This document shows positions 43,721 through 53,350 of a DNA stretch of 64,000 nucleotides, piece by piece. The notes beneath the pieces are model-generated. The model was not told where the DNA came from, ran no database searches, and saw only the letters and a list, made by a program, of their open reading frames with translations. The DNA is from Saccharospirillaceae bacterium. GTDB lineage: Bacteria; Pseudomonadota; Gammaproteobacteria; Pseudomonadales; Oceanobacteraceae. Positions within the stretch are counted from its first letter, which is position 1. Every line of letters starts with the position of its first letter. The stretch spans positions 1,488,001-1,552,000 of the forward strand of contig JAKVCS010000003.1 in the NCBI GenBank assembly GCA_022448365.1. Direction: 5' to 3'. The position numbers and the translations under genes were made by a program.

Positions 43721-44047
43721 ATGACTTCCAACACCACTGTTGCTCTGCATCATATTTTACTGAAAAGCCCATTGCTGGCGGGCGATATCATTAAGGAACT
43801 CGAACTGGGTGCTGACTTCGCCGATCTGGCGAGAGAATATTCAGCCTGCCCCTCCGCGAATAACGAAGGTTTCGCGGGTTACCACAATCTGGATACTCTG
43901 CCGACCGGCATCGTAACAGCATTAAGCGCCTGGGATGGAGAAACACCCTACACGCAATCCGTAAAGACACCGTTTGGTCTGCATATCCTGAAACCGGTAA
44001 GCAAACTGGAGCGCCAGGTGATTACCGATGAAGGTGCAGACGAGTAA
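43721..44047 (+). CDS. Parvulin-type peptidyl-prolyl isomerase
   Basis: 108 aa from ATG 43721, no signal peptide, so cytosolic. A single rotamase domain: ALHHILLKSPLLAGDIIKEL, ADFADLAREYSACPSANNEG, TPYTQSVKTPFGLHILKPVS. The conserved His residues (HHILL, GLHIL) and the Cys in YSACPS typical of the PpiC group are present. Length is about right for PpiC-like proteins. Ribosome site is weak (AAAAGCTT). Confidence 0.85.
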   Translation: MTSNTTVALHHILLKSPLLAGDIIKELELGADFADLAREYSACPSANNEGFAGYHNLDTLPTGIVTALSAWDGETPYTQSVKTPFGLHILKPVSKLERQVITDEGADE

Positions 44048-44064
44048 TTCGATGGCGATGATCT

Positions 44065-44526
44065 TCACGCACCAGAATTGGCATCGTGGGAATCGAGAAA
44101 TATTACCAGTGCCTCACGCGCACTGCGGGCAACGTAACTTCCTGCTGGTTGAATCGAGCGTACCAACATTTCGACGCGCTGATTCGCCAGGCTAATCAAC
44201 ACATGCTTGCCGTCTTCTGTTGAACCTTCCTGTTCAACCATCAGCTCTCCTCCATCGTTCATAATGAACACGCCCAACTCAATCATCCGCCCCATTTCAT
44301 CGTATTCGATGCCGTCGTATTGGTTGTCTGCATCGAGTTCGATTGCGCCAGGGGCGTGTAATTGACACTCAATAATAAAAAAACAACGCGGTGCTGAGAG
44401 GAAATCGCGCGCCTGTTCATACACGATCAAGCTGCAGTCGGTATCGCTCCCGCCATCGATTAACATTATATTTTCTGAGGTTAATTCAGAGGAAGGGACT
44501 GTGAATTTTGGTACTTTAGTTAACAT
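44065..44526 (-). CDS. Protein of unknown function
   Basis: About 153 aa from the ATG at 44526 (a start 21 bp further out is possible). Acidic, cytoplasmic, mostly beta: TSENIMLIDGGSDTDCSLIV, AELDAD-type loop, MIELGVFIMNDGGELMVEQE, VEMLVRSIQPAG, ARSAREALVIFL. No recognised family. Converges with the parvulin gene with 17 bp between and diverges from the chemoreceptor. Confidence 0.6.
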   Translation of the reverse strand: MLTKVPKFTVPSSELTSENIMLIDGGSDTDCSLIVYEQARDFLSAPRCFFIIECQLHAPGAIELDADNQYDGIEYDEMGRMIELGVFIMNDGGELMVEQEGSTEDGKHVLISLANQRVEMLVRSIQPAGSYVARSAREALVIFLDSHDANSGA

Positions 44527-44700
44527 TGAAACCCTTTCAGAGATCATGATGTGGCTGAAAATGATAAAAAATTGTTAAAAATAGCTATTTTACGCCATTG
44601 AAAGCTCATTCAATCTTCTAATGCAGAGAAAAGAGGAAATCTATATCTATACTGCACTGAACAATCAAAAGTAACGACCAAAATCCTGATGGGGGTAGTC

Positions 44701-46572
44701 ATGAAGTTTGCCCATAAAATTGTCATCGCATCCAGTGTGATTCTTGCAATTTCTTTAATCGCGTTATCACTCAATCAATATTTCAATGTAAAACACCAGA
44801 TTGATCGGCAGGTCAGTGATAGCGTAGATGAAATCGTCACAGCGATGTCCATGAATATTCAGGAAGTGATGGAGACCAAAGCGGATCTTACCGATTATTC
44901 GGTGTCACAATTAGGTGGCAATTTCAGCGATAAACATTTTCGTGAGGTATTCAGCCAACCAATTATTAAAAAACACTTTTTATTAGCCGGTTTGGGCCGG
45001 GAATCCGATGGCTCTTTTATCGGCAATGATCCGAACTGGAACCCATCGAATTACGATCCGCGTAGACGCATGTGGTATCAGGAGGCCAAAAAACAGAGAA
45101 AACTGTTATTCACAGCTCCTTATGCTGATGCAGCAACCGGAGAGATTCTGATTTCAACGGCCATGCCAGTCTATGAGAGTGGTCAATTCTACGGTGCTAT
45201 TTTCACTGACGTCAGCCTCAAGAGCCTGGCCGAGATCAGTAACCGCGCCAACTTGTTCGGTGCCGGTTACGCTTTTATTGTCAGTGCAGACGGTAATTTT
45301 ATCGCCCACCCGGAAGCCAGATACAATGGTAAACCCATGGCTGAAGTGTTCGGCAAACAGCTGAATACCAACAGCGCAGAAACCGTAGCTATCGAACTGA
45401 ATGGCCAGAAAACCTGGATAAAATTTAATGCCATCGATGGCCTGGGCTGGCATCTGGGTGTTGCTCTTAATGATGAGATTGTTTACGCATCCAGCCACAG
45501 CCTGCGTAACGACGCCATTATTTATTCCTTAATCGCCATTACTATCGCCATCGTTGTTCTGGGTGGCATTATTAACAAATTAATGCATCCGCTGCGCGAG
45601 CTCAACGATGCTATGCGCGATGCAGCGACCGGCGAAGGAGACTTAACCCGTCGCCTCAAGACCGACTCTGATGTTGAATTTGCCAGTCTGGCGAGGAACT
45701 TTAATACCTTTGCCGGGAAACTGCAGGATATGATCCGGCGAGTTAAAGAAATTGGCGACAATATTAACGACAGCACCGCGCAAGTCGCCGCCGGTGCTGC
45801 TGAGTCCGCATCAGCAATGACGCAGCAAAGCGAGGAAGTCGAACATCTGGCGACCGCCATGACAGAAATGGCATCGACCGCCTCAGAAGTCGCGTCCAAT
45901 GCTCAAAGTGCTGCCGAAGCGGTGCAAACCGCAGATAATGCAGTCGGCCGCGGGGTTGAAGCGGCGAGTCATACCGTCGAATCCATCACCAGTTTATCGC
46001 AACAAATCGAGGAAGCGGTCAGCAAGGTGCAGGAACTGGAACAGGACACTGCCAGTATTGAATCCATTCTTGGCGTCATCAATGAAATAGCCGGGCAAAC
46101 CAATCTGCTGGCTCTGAATGCCGCGATTGAAGCTGCTCGTGCCGGTGAGTCGGGACGGGGTTTTGCGGTGGTAGCCGACGAGGTTCGCAGCCTTGCAGCC
46201 CGGACCCAGGATTCCACCTCCGAAATTCGTGACAAGATTGAAAAACTCCAGGGTGGTGTTGCCGCCGTTGTCAGTGTTATGGACCAAAGTAAGAACACCA
46301 CCAATGACACCGTTAAACGGGTAGAAGTGGCGAATCACACCAACAACGAAGTCCGCGAGAGTATTCGTAAGATCACGGATATGAATCTGCAAATTGCCAG
46401 TGCTGCCGAAGAACAAAGTCTGGTTGCTGAAGAAATGAATCGTAATACGTCGAACATCAGCAGCCTGTCACAGCTGGTAAAAGAAAGTGCCGCAACGGCT
46501 GCCAGTTCGATGGAGCGTCAGGTTGTCGAAGTGCGCGAACATGACCGTCTGCTCAACCAGTTTGTTGTGTAG
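44701..46572 (+). CDS. Methyl-accepting chemotaxis protein with dCache amino-acid-type sensor
   Basis: 623 aa from ATG 44701, preceded by GGGGG. Transmembrane helix at about 5-25, periplasmic dCache domain 35-270, second helix about 275-295, HAMP 300-350, and the signalling domain with the hairpin tip [20 protein letters not shown] and [18 protein letters not shown]. The sensor has YDPRRRMWY, then APYAD and, 28 residues on, FTD: this fits the published dCache_1AA consensus for amino-acid ligands. It should feed a CheA/CheW pathway located elsewhere. Terminator follows. Confidence 0.93.
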   Translation: MKFAHKIVIASSVILAISLIALSLNQYFNVKHQIDRQVSDSVDEIVTAMSMNIQEVMETKADLTDYSVSQLGGNFSDKHFREVFSQPIIKKHFLLAGLGRESDGSFIGNDPNWNPSNYDPRRRMWYQEAKKQRKLLFTAPYADAATGEILISTAMPVYESGQFYGAIFTDVSLKSLAEISNRANLFGAGYAFIVSADGNFIAHPEARYNGKPMAEVFGKQLNTNSAETVAIELNGQKTWIKFNAIDGLGWHLGVALNDEIVYASSHSLRNDAIIYSLIAITIAIVVLGGIINKLMHPLRELNDAMRDAATGEGDLTRRLKTDSDVEFASLARNFNTFAGKLQDMIRRVKEIGDNINDSTAQVAAGAAESASAMTQQSEEVEHLATAMTEMASTASEVASNAQSAAEAVQTADNAVGRGVEAASHTVESITSLSQQIEEAVSKVQELEQDTASIESILGVINEIAGQTNLLALNAAIEAARAGESGRGFAVVADEVRSLAARTQDSTSEIRDKIEKLQGGVAAVVSVMDQSKNTTNDTVKRVEVANHTNNEVRESIRKITDMNLQIASAAEEQSLVAEEMNRNTSNISSLSQLVKESAATAASSMERQVVEVREHDRLLNQFVV

Positions 46573-46583
46573 TGATTACGTTC

Positions 46584-46608
46584 AGCAGCTCATCCCCGAG
46601 CTGCTTTT
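46584..46608 (+). terminator. Intrinsic terminator after the chemoreceptor gene
   Basis: AGCAGCTC/GAGCTGCT stem with a 6-nt loop and TTTT tail, 12 bp after the stop codon. A second GC-rich hairpin (CACCGGGG/CCCCGGTG at about 46616-46637) follows without a T-run. Confidence 0.75.
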
Positions 46609-46794
46609 CTGACCACACCGGGGTGTTTCCCCGGTGACTTGTCTACCCTCCACACTGCACTGCTATTTGAGTTCATTGAGCTCGTGTCGCAAGACTGATA
46701 AATCAGAGTTTTTCGCCGTCTTTACGCATTATGACTGACCTGCGCAATGGTTTTTTATATAGTGGCGACAGTGACAACGACATTGGAATTCGCC

Positions 46795-47103
46795 ATGAGC
46801 ATTGAGAAACTCACCCCTGAACAGCAGCAAGCCATCGAAGCCGCGACCTTTCGCCGCTTATTGCAACATCTCGACGAGCGCAAAGACGCACAGAATATCG
46901 ACCTGATGAATCTCGCTGGTTTCTGTCGTAATTGTTTAGCCAAGTGGTACAAAGCAGCTGCTGAACAAGAAAATGTTGAGGTTGACTACGATCAGGCGCG
47001 TGAACGGGTATACGGCATGCCGTACAGCGAGTGGAAAGAAAAACATCAGCAAGCCGCAACGCCAGAGCAACTGGCCAAATTCGAACAGCAAAACAGTAAA
47101 TAA
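46795..47103 (+). CDS. DUF1244 family protein
   Basis: 102 aa from ATG 46795. Helical: EAATFRRLLQHLDERKDAQN, IDLMNLAGFCRNCLAKWYKA (the Cys-rich FCRNC signature of DUF1244), then DYDQARERVYGMPYSEWKEK. Cytoplasmic; no proven function. It begins a same-strand group of small conserved genes through 48591. Confidence 0.9.
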   Translation: MSIEKLTPEQQQAIEAATFRRLLQHLDERKDAQNIDLMNLAGFCRNCLAKWYKAAAEQENVEVDYDQARERVYGMPYSEWKEKHQQAATPEQLAKFEQQNSK

Positions 47104-47181
47104 AACCGGTTTACTTTTTAACACCCGATGCCCACATCGGTTTCATATACAACATTAAAAAGAAATTCGACGGAGCTGTGT

Positions 47182-47868
47182 ATGCGTTATTTTATTTTAT
47201 GTTTCACCCTATTGTTCAACACCCTCGTACTGGCTGACGACGACCACCGCTTTATTCAGGTTAGCGGTAACGGCAGCATCCGCGCCATGCCTGATTACCT
47301 GCAGTTGAATCTCAGCATTGAAGCAACAGCCAAGGACCTGAAGGCCGCCAAAGAAACTGTCGATAATGCAATGAAGAGTTTGCTGCAAATCACAACGTCT
47401 TTGAATATTGCGGAAGCGGATATTGATGCTGCACAAATCAGGAACCATCCGCAGTATGAATGGCGTAATAATAATCGCGAGTATCGCGGAGAACAGGTTG
47501 ATCGCAGTGTCACCATCACTTTACGAAACAAGGAATCTTATACCGATCTGAGCCATCAGCTGCTCAATATCAGCGCCGTACGTATTCACGGTAGTCAACT
47601 GAAATTTAATGACCGTCAGGCATTACAAAATCAAGCATTTGCTAATGCGGTTGAAGCTGCGCGCAAGAAGGCCGCCATCATGGCCAAGGCCAGTGATAAC
47701 GCCCTGGGTAACGTATTATCCATTCAGGAACAAGGCGCGCACGCCCCCCAACCGGTTTATGCCATGGCACGTATGGAGAAAATGTCGATGGACTCAGAGC
47801 CTGCGCCAATGCTTATTCAGGAACAAACCATCGATGCCGCTGTCGTTATACGCTACGAGTTAAAATAA
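47182..47868 (+). CDS. SIMPL-domain (DUF541) periplasmic protein
   Basis: 228 aa from ATG 47182, CGGAG about 8 nt upstream. Signal peptide RYFILCFTLLFNTLVLA. SIMPL/DUF541 fold: FIQVSGNGSIRAMPDYLQLN, QYEWRNNNREYRGEQVDRSV, AFANAVEAARKKAAIMAKA, ending VVIRYEL. Relatives form periplasmic or outer-membrane oligomers and are linked to oxidative stress protection. The stop codon abuts the next ATG. Confidence 0.88.
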   Translation: MRYFILCFTLLFNTLVLADDDHRFIQVSGNGSIRAMPDYLQLNLSIEATAKDLKAAKETVDNAMKSLLQITTSLNIAEADIDAAQIRNHPQYEWRNNNREYRGEQVDRSVTITLRNKESYTDLSHQLLNISAVRIHGSQLKFNDRQALQNQAFANAVEAARKKAAIMAKASDNALGNVLSIQEQGAHAPQPVYAMARMEKMSMDSEPAPMLIQEQTIDAAVVIRYELK

Positions 47869-48111
47869 ATGTCTCAGTTAAACACCACGCCAGCCACGAT
47901 TATTCCCGGACGTTACCGCCACTATAAAGGTATGGAATACCAGGTCATTGGCCTGGTGAAACACTCTGAAACAGACGAAACACTCGTGCTGTACAAAATG
48001 CTGTACGGTGATTTCAGCAGCTGGGTTCGTCCATATTCGATGTTCGTTGAGACCATCGAAATTAAGGGTGAGATCAAACCGCGTTTCGAATTGATAGAGG
48101 CGGATAGCTGA
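47869..48111 (+). CDS. DUF1653 family protein
   Basis: 80 aa. Whole length matches DUF1653: PGRYRHYKGMEYQVIGLVKH, ETLVLYKMLYGDFSSWVRPY, MFVETIEIKGEIKPRFELI. Starts immediately after the SIMPL stop and ends 3 bp before the ybaK start, so tight co-translation is expected. Function unknown; an SH3-like small beta fold is plausible. Confidence 0.9.
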   Translation: MSQLNTTPATIIPGRYRHYKGMEYQVIGLVKHSETDETLVLYKMLYGDFSSWVRPYSMFVETIEIKGEIKPRFELIEADS

Positions 48112-48114
48112 TTT

Positions 48115-48591
48115 ATGACGCCTGCTATTAACGCCATGAAAAAGGCAAAAATCAGCTTTGTATTGCATGAATATCAGCACAATCCAAACAGCTCGTCGTA
48201 CGGAGAGGAAGCCGCCGAAGCACTTGGTCTCAATCCAGCTCAGGTGTTCAAAACCCTGTTGGTAAGCCTGACGGGACACCGCAGCGCCTTGGCGGTTGCT
48301 GTAATTCCCGTCAGCCATCAGCTCAGTCTGAAAGCCATCGCAAAAGCAGTAGGTGCTAAAAAAGCAGAAATGGCCGACCCCAAAATGGCCGAAAGAACCA
48401 CTGGTTATCTTGTCGGAGGGATCAGCCCGATTGGGCAAAAGAAAGCTCTGCCGACGGTAATAGATAACAGTGCCGAGGCTCAGGCTCATATTAATATCAG
48501 TGCCGGTAAGCGCGGATTAGAGATTGAACTGTCTCCACAGGACCTGGCAAAGCTGAGCCGCGCTCAGTTTGCCAGTATTGTCGCGATATGA
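48115..48591 (+). CDS. ybaK: Cys-tRNA(Pro)/Cys-tRNA(Cys) deacylase YbaK
   Basis: 158 aa; trans-editing factor that hydrolyses mischarged Cys-tRNA(Pro). YbaK fold: INAMKKAKISFVLHEYQHNP, AAEALGLNPAQVFKTLLV, catalytic Lys in VGAKKAEMADPKMAERTTGY, GGISPIGQKKALPTVIDNSA, INISAGKRGLEIELSPQDLA. Normal length. Last gene of the small same-strand group. Confidence 0.93.
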   Translation: MTPAINAMKKAKISFVLHEYQHNPNSSSYGEEAAEALGLNPAQVFKTLLVSLTGHRSALAVAVIPVSHQLSLKAIAKAVGAKKAEMADPKMAERTTGYLVGGISPIGQKKALPTVIDNSAEAQAHINISAGKRGLEIELSPQDLAKLSRAQFASIVAI

Positions 48592-48666
48592 ATTGTCGTT
48601 TTTTAATGGTCAACAAAGAAGGCCGGCTGTTGTAACAACCTTAAACGACGTTCTACACGGCCAACA

Positions 48667-50025
48667 TCAAATACCACACTCACTAACTTTTTGCTGATCA
48701 AGCAGCGCTTCATAGCGCTTATCGGTTAATGTCATAAAGAAACATTCAAATGCTTTAATCCGTCTTGGTGTAAGGACAACGTCGTTACCACTCAGCAATT
48801 CATGCTCAATATTGCGATTAACCTCAGGTACTCTAAATGCCTGACCCGTTTCCGGATTTACCACGGTATTTTCCAGCTGCGGATCATTTTGCTGACGTGC
48901 ACGAATTTTGGCGTGTTCGTAGAAATTCAACACGGCCTCCAATGTATCGAAAACACCGTTGTGCATATAAGGCGCCGTAATCGCCACATTTCTCATCGTT
49001 GGAACTTTGAACTTGCCTTCGTTCTCTGCTTTCTCAGCTTGCGGTAGCATACGATTCAGCGCCAGACCCAAATCAACAAAATCCTCCGCCACTCCGTTTA
49101 CAGCACGCAGATCGGTATTTTCCGGCACACCAATATTGTGATACTCGAAGCTGGTGAAAGTCTCGCCTCTGTCAGAGTTCGAATTGCGCAACTGATGACA
49201 TGCAGCACACGTAAAATCCGATGAGAAAAATAGTGTTTTTCCTGTTGCTGCCAAGCTGTCAGGCTCGTAGAAATACTCCCCTTTCAAAGACTGATCGTAT
49301 TTGGAATCAAACGGATAAAATGTGTCTGCGCTCTTCTTCTCAAACTCCCCAATCGCATTGGCCATTGCATCATAGGCCGTCTCAACTTCATCAAACACAT
49401 CATCGCCATACAACGCCTTGAACGAATTGATGTAATGCTGATTTTCCTGCAGACGTGCCACTGTCGAGGCTTTATCCGCCATTCCCATCTCTGCCGGATT
49501 CGTTGGTGGGCCACCTGCCTGAGCGGCCAGATCAATTGCACGACCATCCCAGAATTGTCCACCGAGATAACCCTCATAAGCACCGATACCACTGGTCCTC
49601 TGACTGGGTGCACGTTGTCGTGACCCTTTTCTGAAGTCCGAGCTAAATGCCGCATAGGCCGCTGTTGGAGCATTTCGGTCACCAATCGAGGTACCGTTAG
49701 CGCCAACAGAGGCCGGAGGGAAATGTTGATTCAGACTGCTGATGTTACAACGATCATCGACAAACCCTTTCTCAGGATTATGGCAACTGGCACACGACTG
49801 GCTTCGGTTGAAGGATAGATTGGTGTCAAAGTAAAGTGCCTCCCCCAGCATCTGTTCGCTGTTTGCTGTACTGCTCAATACCAAACCTGCTGGCGATGTG
49901 CCTGAATCGTCACAGGCCAACGGAGACGCCGATGGTTGATCATTACTGCCATTGTCTTTGTCGCTACCGCATGCCACCAGCAACAAACTCGCGCTGACAA
50001 GCAGTGAAGGGATCAGGTACTTCAT
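48667..50025 (-). CDS. Di-haem cytochrome c peroxidase/MauG-family lipoprotein
   Basis: 452 aa, lipobox LVAC (Cys at about residue 19). Two c-type haem sites, SCASCHNP and CAACHQ, and a MauG/CcpA-like body (ALYFDTNLSFNRSQSCASCH, FKVPTMRNVAITAPYMHNGV with the distal Met/His region, LEAVLNFYEHA). Periplasmic, reduces hydrogen peroxide or oxidises a protein partner. It is divergent from an imelysin gene across a 200-bp gap holding a Fur-like box. The imelysin/di-haem pairing is common in iron loci. Confidence 0.92.
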   Translation of the reverse strand: MKYLIPSLLVSASLLLVACGSDKDNGSNDQPSASPLACDDSGTSPAGLVLSSTANSEQMLGEALYFDTNLSFNRSQSCASCHNPEKGFVDDRCNISSLNQHFPPASVGANGTSIGDRNAPTAAYAAFSSDFRKGSRQRAPSQRTSGIGAYEGYLGGQFWDGRAIDLAAQAGGPPTNPAEMGMADKASTVARLQENQHYINSFKALYGDDVFDEVETAYDAMANAIGEFEKKSADTFYPFDSKYDQSLKGEYFYEPDSLAATGKTLFFSSDFTCAACHQLRNSNSDRGETFTSFEYHNIGVPENTDLRAVNGVAEDFVDLGLALNRMLPQAEKAENEGKFKVPTMRNVAITAPYMHNGVFDTLEAVLNFYEHAKIRARQQNDPQLENTVVNPETGQAFRVPEVNRNIEHELLSGNDVVLTPRRIKAFECFFMTLTDKRYEALLDQQKVSECGI

Positions 50026-50128
50026 TAAGTTGGACCAGAATATATTAACCCTACAATTTTACTCGTTATTATCTACTGCGACTAGGTGCGACATGCAATT
50101 GAGACCTATATACATACAAAAACCTAGT

Positions 50129-50143
50129 TGCTAATCATTCTTA
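50129..50143 (+). promoter_or_regulatory. Fur-like box between the di-haem peroxidase and imelysin genes
   Basis: TGCTAATCATTCTTA matches the 7-1-7 Fur consensus TGATAATnATTATCA at 11 of 14 informative positions. It lies 84 bp before the imelysin start and about 104 bp before the divergent peroxidase start, so it may control either or both. Confidence 0.55.
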
Positions 50144-50226
50144 TTTGCTTTAATGTGCGCATCATCAAAACCCAGATAATCGCCATGGCTATTATCTGCT
50201 CCATGATTCAACACAGGAACACGATC

Positions 50227-51726
50227 ATGAAACTGACAAAGTTAGCCGCATGCATTGCAGCGTCCACTCTGTTGATCGCTTGCGGTAGCGACGACAAGAG
50301 CAACGATAAACCTCAGGATACTTTCAAAATTCCTGCGCAAGTAACTGCAGCTAAAGATTCAATCAGCATCAACGTTGCCAACGTTAAGAAGCTGGTAGAT
50401 ACCAATGCGAACATCGCTCTGGCAGCTTATGAAGATTCGGTTACAACCGCTAAAGCACTGAAAACCGCTCTGGCAGCTCTGAAAGCAACGCCAACAGCTG
50501 ATACGCTGAAAGCCGCTAAGCAGGCTTGGTTAGTAGCGCGTGAACCATACGGTCAGACCGAAGTTTACCGTTTCCGTAACAGTCCAATCGACTCGACTGA
50601 CTACAGCAGCGAAGACGGTCCTGAAGGCGATATTAATGCATGGCCGCTGGGTGAAGCTCTGATCGACTACGTTAAAGTCAATACCTCTGATTTTGGCGAT
50701 GACCAGGTCGGCGTCATTGCAAACCAGGCAGGCGTAAACGGCAACGGTGCTCTGACTGCGGATCAAGCGGCAGCAGACCAGAACAACAACATTATTGGTA
50801 ACGCCAACATCGCCATTAATGCTGACCTGCTGGGTAACACTGCCACAGCTGATGACGAGCACGATGTTATTGCCGGTTACCACGCGATCGAATTTTTGCT
50901 GTGGGGTCAGGATCTGAACATCACCGATCAGTCTGCAACTGACGGTACTGACCGGGATAAAGCAGTGAACACCGGTACTATGGGTGGTCAGCGTCCGGTT
51001 TCTGATTTCGTTTCAGCTCAAGCGGGTGACAAAGCCGATCGTCGCCATCAATACCTGGAGGTTGCAGTCGACAAACTGATTGCAGATCTGGAACAGGTTC
51101 GTGATGGCTGGAAAGAAGGGGCGGCTTACCGCACCGCATTCACCACCGTGACTACCGAAGCCGAAGCGAAACAACGTTTAGAAGAAATTCTTACAGGCAT
51201 GGGTACTCTGTCTGAAGGTGAGCTGGGTGGCGAGCGTATGCAGATCGCTTACGCTGGTAACTCTCAGGAAGATGAACATTCTTGCTTCTCTGATAACACT
51301 CACCGTGATGTGGTTCTGAACGCACTGGGTGTCGCTAACAGCTATTACGGCGACTATGCGGGCTACGATAGCACGCTGAATGGTACCGCTGACGCGACCA
51401 CCAATGCTGTTAATGGTTACGGCTTCGATGACTATCTCGCTGATGCTGATAACGCGGCAATGGCAACTGGCATTAAAGCGTTCTTCGATCTGACACAAAC
51501 CAGCTACAACAAAGTTGATGCAGCGGCTCGTGATGGCAAGCCTTTCGATGTTCTGATCATGCCAGCTAACCGCAACGCAACCAACCCAGTTAGTGAGACG
51601 ATTAAGTCTCTGAATGCGCAAGCAACTCAGCTGCAGAATCTGGCGACTGGTCTTGGCTTAGGTGATGTTGTGGAGGATGATGCATCCGCTTGTGATACCC
51701 AAAACCCAGATACCGTTTGCCCATAA
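50227..51726 (+). CDS. Imelysin-family iron-regulated lipoprotein (IrpA-like)
   Basis: 499 aa from ATG 50227. Lipobox LIAC places Cys at about residue 18. Imelysin (M75) features: WLVAREPYGQTEVYRFRNSP, GYHAIEFLLWGQDLN containing the HxxE motif, RRHQYLEVAVDKLIADLEQV, and a second lobe with GERMQIAYAGNSQEDEHSCF and FDVLIMPANRN. Imelysins are periplasmic or surface iron-uptake accessory proteins; proteolysis is doubtful. It heads a run of DUF1111, DUF1513 and a second imelysin. Confidence 0.92.
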   Translation: MKLTKLAACIAASTLLIACGSDDKSNDKPQDTFKIPAQVTAAKDSISINVANVKKLVDTNANIALAAYEDSVTTAKALKTALAALKATPTADTLKAAKQAWLVAREPYGQTEVYRFRNSPIDSTDYSSEDGPEGDINAWPLGEALIDYVKVNTSDFGDDQVGVIANQAGVNGNGALTADQAAADQNNNIIGNANIAINADLLGNTATADDEHDVIAGYHAIEFLLWGQDLNITDQSATDGTDRDKAVNTGTMGGQRPVSDFVSAQAGDKADRRHQYLEVAVDKLIADLEQVRDGWKEGAAYRTAFTTVTTEAEAKQRLEEILTGMGTLSEGELGGERMQIAYAGNSQEDEHSCFSDNTHRDVVLNALGVANSYYGDYAGYDSTLNGTADATTNAVNGYGFDDYLADADNAAMATGIKAFFDLTQTSYNKVDAAARDGKPFDVLIMPANRNATNPVSETIKSLNAQATQLQNLATGLGLGDVVEDDASACDTQNPDTVCP

Positions 51727-51744
51727 GCAACACTGGGTTTACAG

Positions 51745-51773
51745 AAAAGCCGGGCATAGCCCGGCTTTTCTGC
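51745..51773 (+). terminator. Intrinsic terminator after the first imelysin
   Basis: Perfect 10-bp stem AAAAGCCGGG/CCCGGCTTTT with a 5-nt loop. It separates the first imelysin from DUF1111 and probably reduces rather than blocks expression of the following genes. Confidence 0.82.
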
Positions 51774-51810
51774 TATCTGAAAGTAGTAACCTGAACAACC
51801 GAGTAACGTG

Positions 51811-53271
51811 ATGAGAGCACACCTGATAGCTGGTATAAGTCTTTGTTTACTGGCAGCGTGCAACCTTAATAATAATCAACAATACGCTCCCTCCCTCAAC
51901 CCGGACGAACAACTACCCGGCGGTGCAACCACTGTTGCAACCACTCCTTTTATCAGCTTTGAGCGACCAGCAGCCAATCTCCCCGGTGAACTGAAGCCCG
52001 ATTTTCACGCCGGTAAAGCACTGGCAAACCAACCCTGGATCAAAGCACCGACCGTAACCGCTATGCGCGACGGTTTAGGACCGTTGTATAACGCCCGTAC
52101 CTGCTTAATGTGCCACATTAAGGGTGGTAAAGGCTTTGTTCCCGATTCGGGTGAGATTCCGGCGTTAAGTTCCCTGGTGCGTTTAAGTATTCCGGGCGAC
52201 GCCAGTGAACACGAAGGTGCCGTACCACACCCGGTATATGGTGATCAGATTCAGGGACAATCCACGTCGTTAGCCCATCAGTTGCGTCACTCACAAAAAG
52301 ATAACGATCTGTTAAAACATGATATTGCTCCGGAAGCCTACGTCTTTATCGACTGGCAAATTTCAGAGTTTCGCTATCCGGACGGTAATCTCGTTACTCT
52401 GCGAAAACCGCAATTACGTTTCGAAAAATTGGGGTACGGCGAGCTGGGCGATACCACGATGACCAGTCTGCGTGTTGCACCAGCCCTTCAAGGCATGGGT
52501 CTGCTTGAATTAATTCCGCAGCAAGATATTGATGCCCTGGTGGATACAGACGACTCAAACAAAGACGGTATTTCAGGACGAATTAATCACGTCTGGGATA
52601 TCGAGAAAAAACAAACCGTCGCGGGTCGCTTTGGCCTGAAGTCGAATAAACCCTCGATTAGAATGCAGGTCGCCGGTGCCTTTAATGGCGACGTGGGTAT
52701 CAGTACTACGCTGTTTCCGAATCAACCGTGTAGCCCTAAACAATTCGCGTGTTTGAATGCACCAACCGGTAACGACGTACAAAATGTCGAACTGGCAGAT
52801 GATTTATTGGATCTGGTAGTGAATTTCAACCGTAACTTGGCGCCGGTTGCCCGTCGCAACGCTAATGACCCTCAGGTATTGCAAGGCCGTACCCATTTCT
52901 ATCAGGCAGGCTGTCACCAGTGTCATAACCCGAGTTTTATCACCGCAGAAAGTGAAGAACGTCCGCACCTGGGAGAACAAACCATTTGGCCCTATACCGA
53001 TTTATTGATTCATGACATGGGTCCTGAATTAGCTGACGGGCGCCCGGATTTTGAAGCATCCGGTTCAGAATGGCGAACCGCCCCGTTGTGGGGAATCGGC
53101 GTGCAGGAGCAGGTTAATGGCAGTAAAGCGTTATTACACGATGGTCGCGCACAAACCATTGAAGAAGCGATTTTATGGCATGGCGGTGAAGCCGAAGGTG
53201 CCAAGTCGCGCTTTATACAGTTTGAAGAAGCCAAGCGCGAAGCGCTCATTGCATTCGTTAAATCACTGTAA
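51811..53271 (+). CDS. DUF1111 di-haem oxidoreductase lipoprotein
   Basis: 486 aa from ATG 51811 (a GTG sits 3 bp before). Lipobox LLAAC. Two haem-binding CxxCH sites, TCLMCHIKGGKGF (about residue 100) and CHQCHNPSF (about 370), and the family phrases GRFGLKSNKPSIRMQVAGAF and ALLHDGRAQTIEEAILWHGG. Often annotated thiol oxidoreductase; acts in the periplasm with imelysins, perhaps on iron redox state. Followed at 80 bp by the DUF1513 gene. Confidence 0.92.
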   Translation: MRAHLIAGISLCLLAACNLNNNQQYAPSLNPDEQLPGGATTVATTPFISFERPAANLPGELKPDFHAGKALANQPWIKAPTVTAMRDGLGPLYNARTCLMCHIKGGKGFVPDSGEIPALSSLVRLSIPGDASEHEGAVPHPVYGDQIQGQSTSLAHQLRHSQKDNDLLKHDIAPEAYVFIDWQISEFRYPDGNLVTLRKPQLRFEKLGYGELGDTTMTSLRVAPALQGMGLLELIPQQDIDALVDTDDSNKDGISGRINHVWDIEKKQTVAGRFGLKSNKPSIRMQVAGAFNGDVGISTTLFPNQPCSPKQFACLNAPTGNDVQNVELADDLLDLVVNFNRNLAPVARRNANDPQVLQGRTHFYQAGCHQCHNPSFITAESEERPHLGEQTIWPYTDLLIHDMGPELADGRPDFEASGSEWRTAPLWGIGVQEQVNGSKALLHDGRAQTIEEAILWHGGEAEGAKSRFIQFEEAKREALIAFVKSL

Positions 53272-53350
53272 GTTGATTTGAGTACGATATTTAAAAGACA
53301 ACGGACTGGTAAAATTTCAGCCCGCTTTTCCGCTAGAAAGGTTATTTGTT

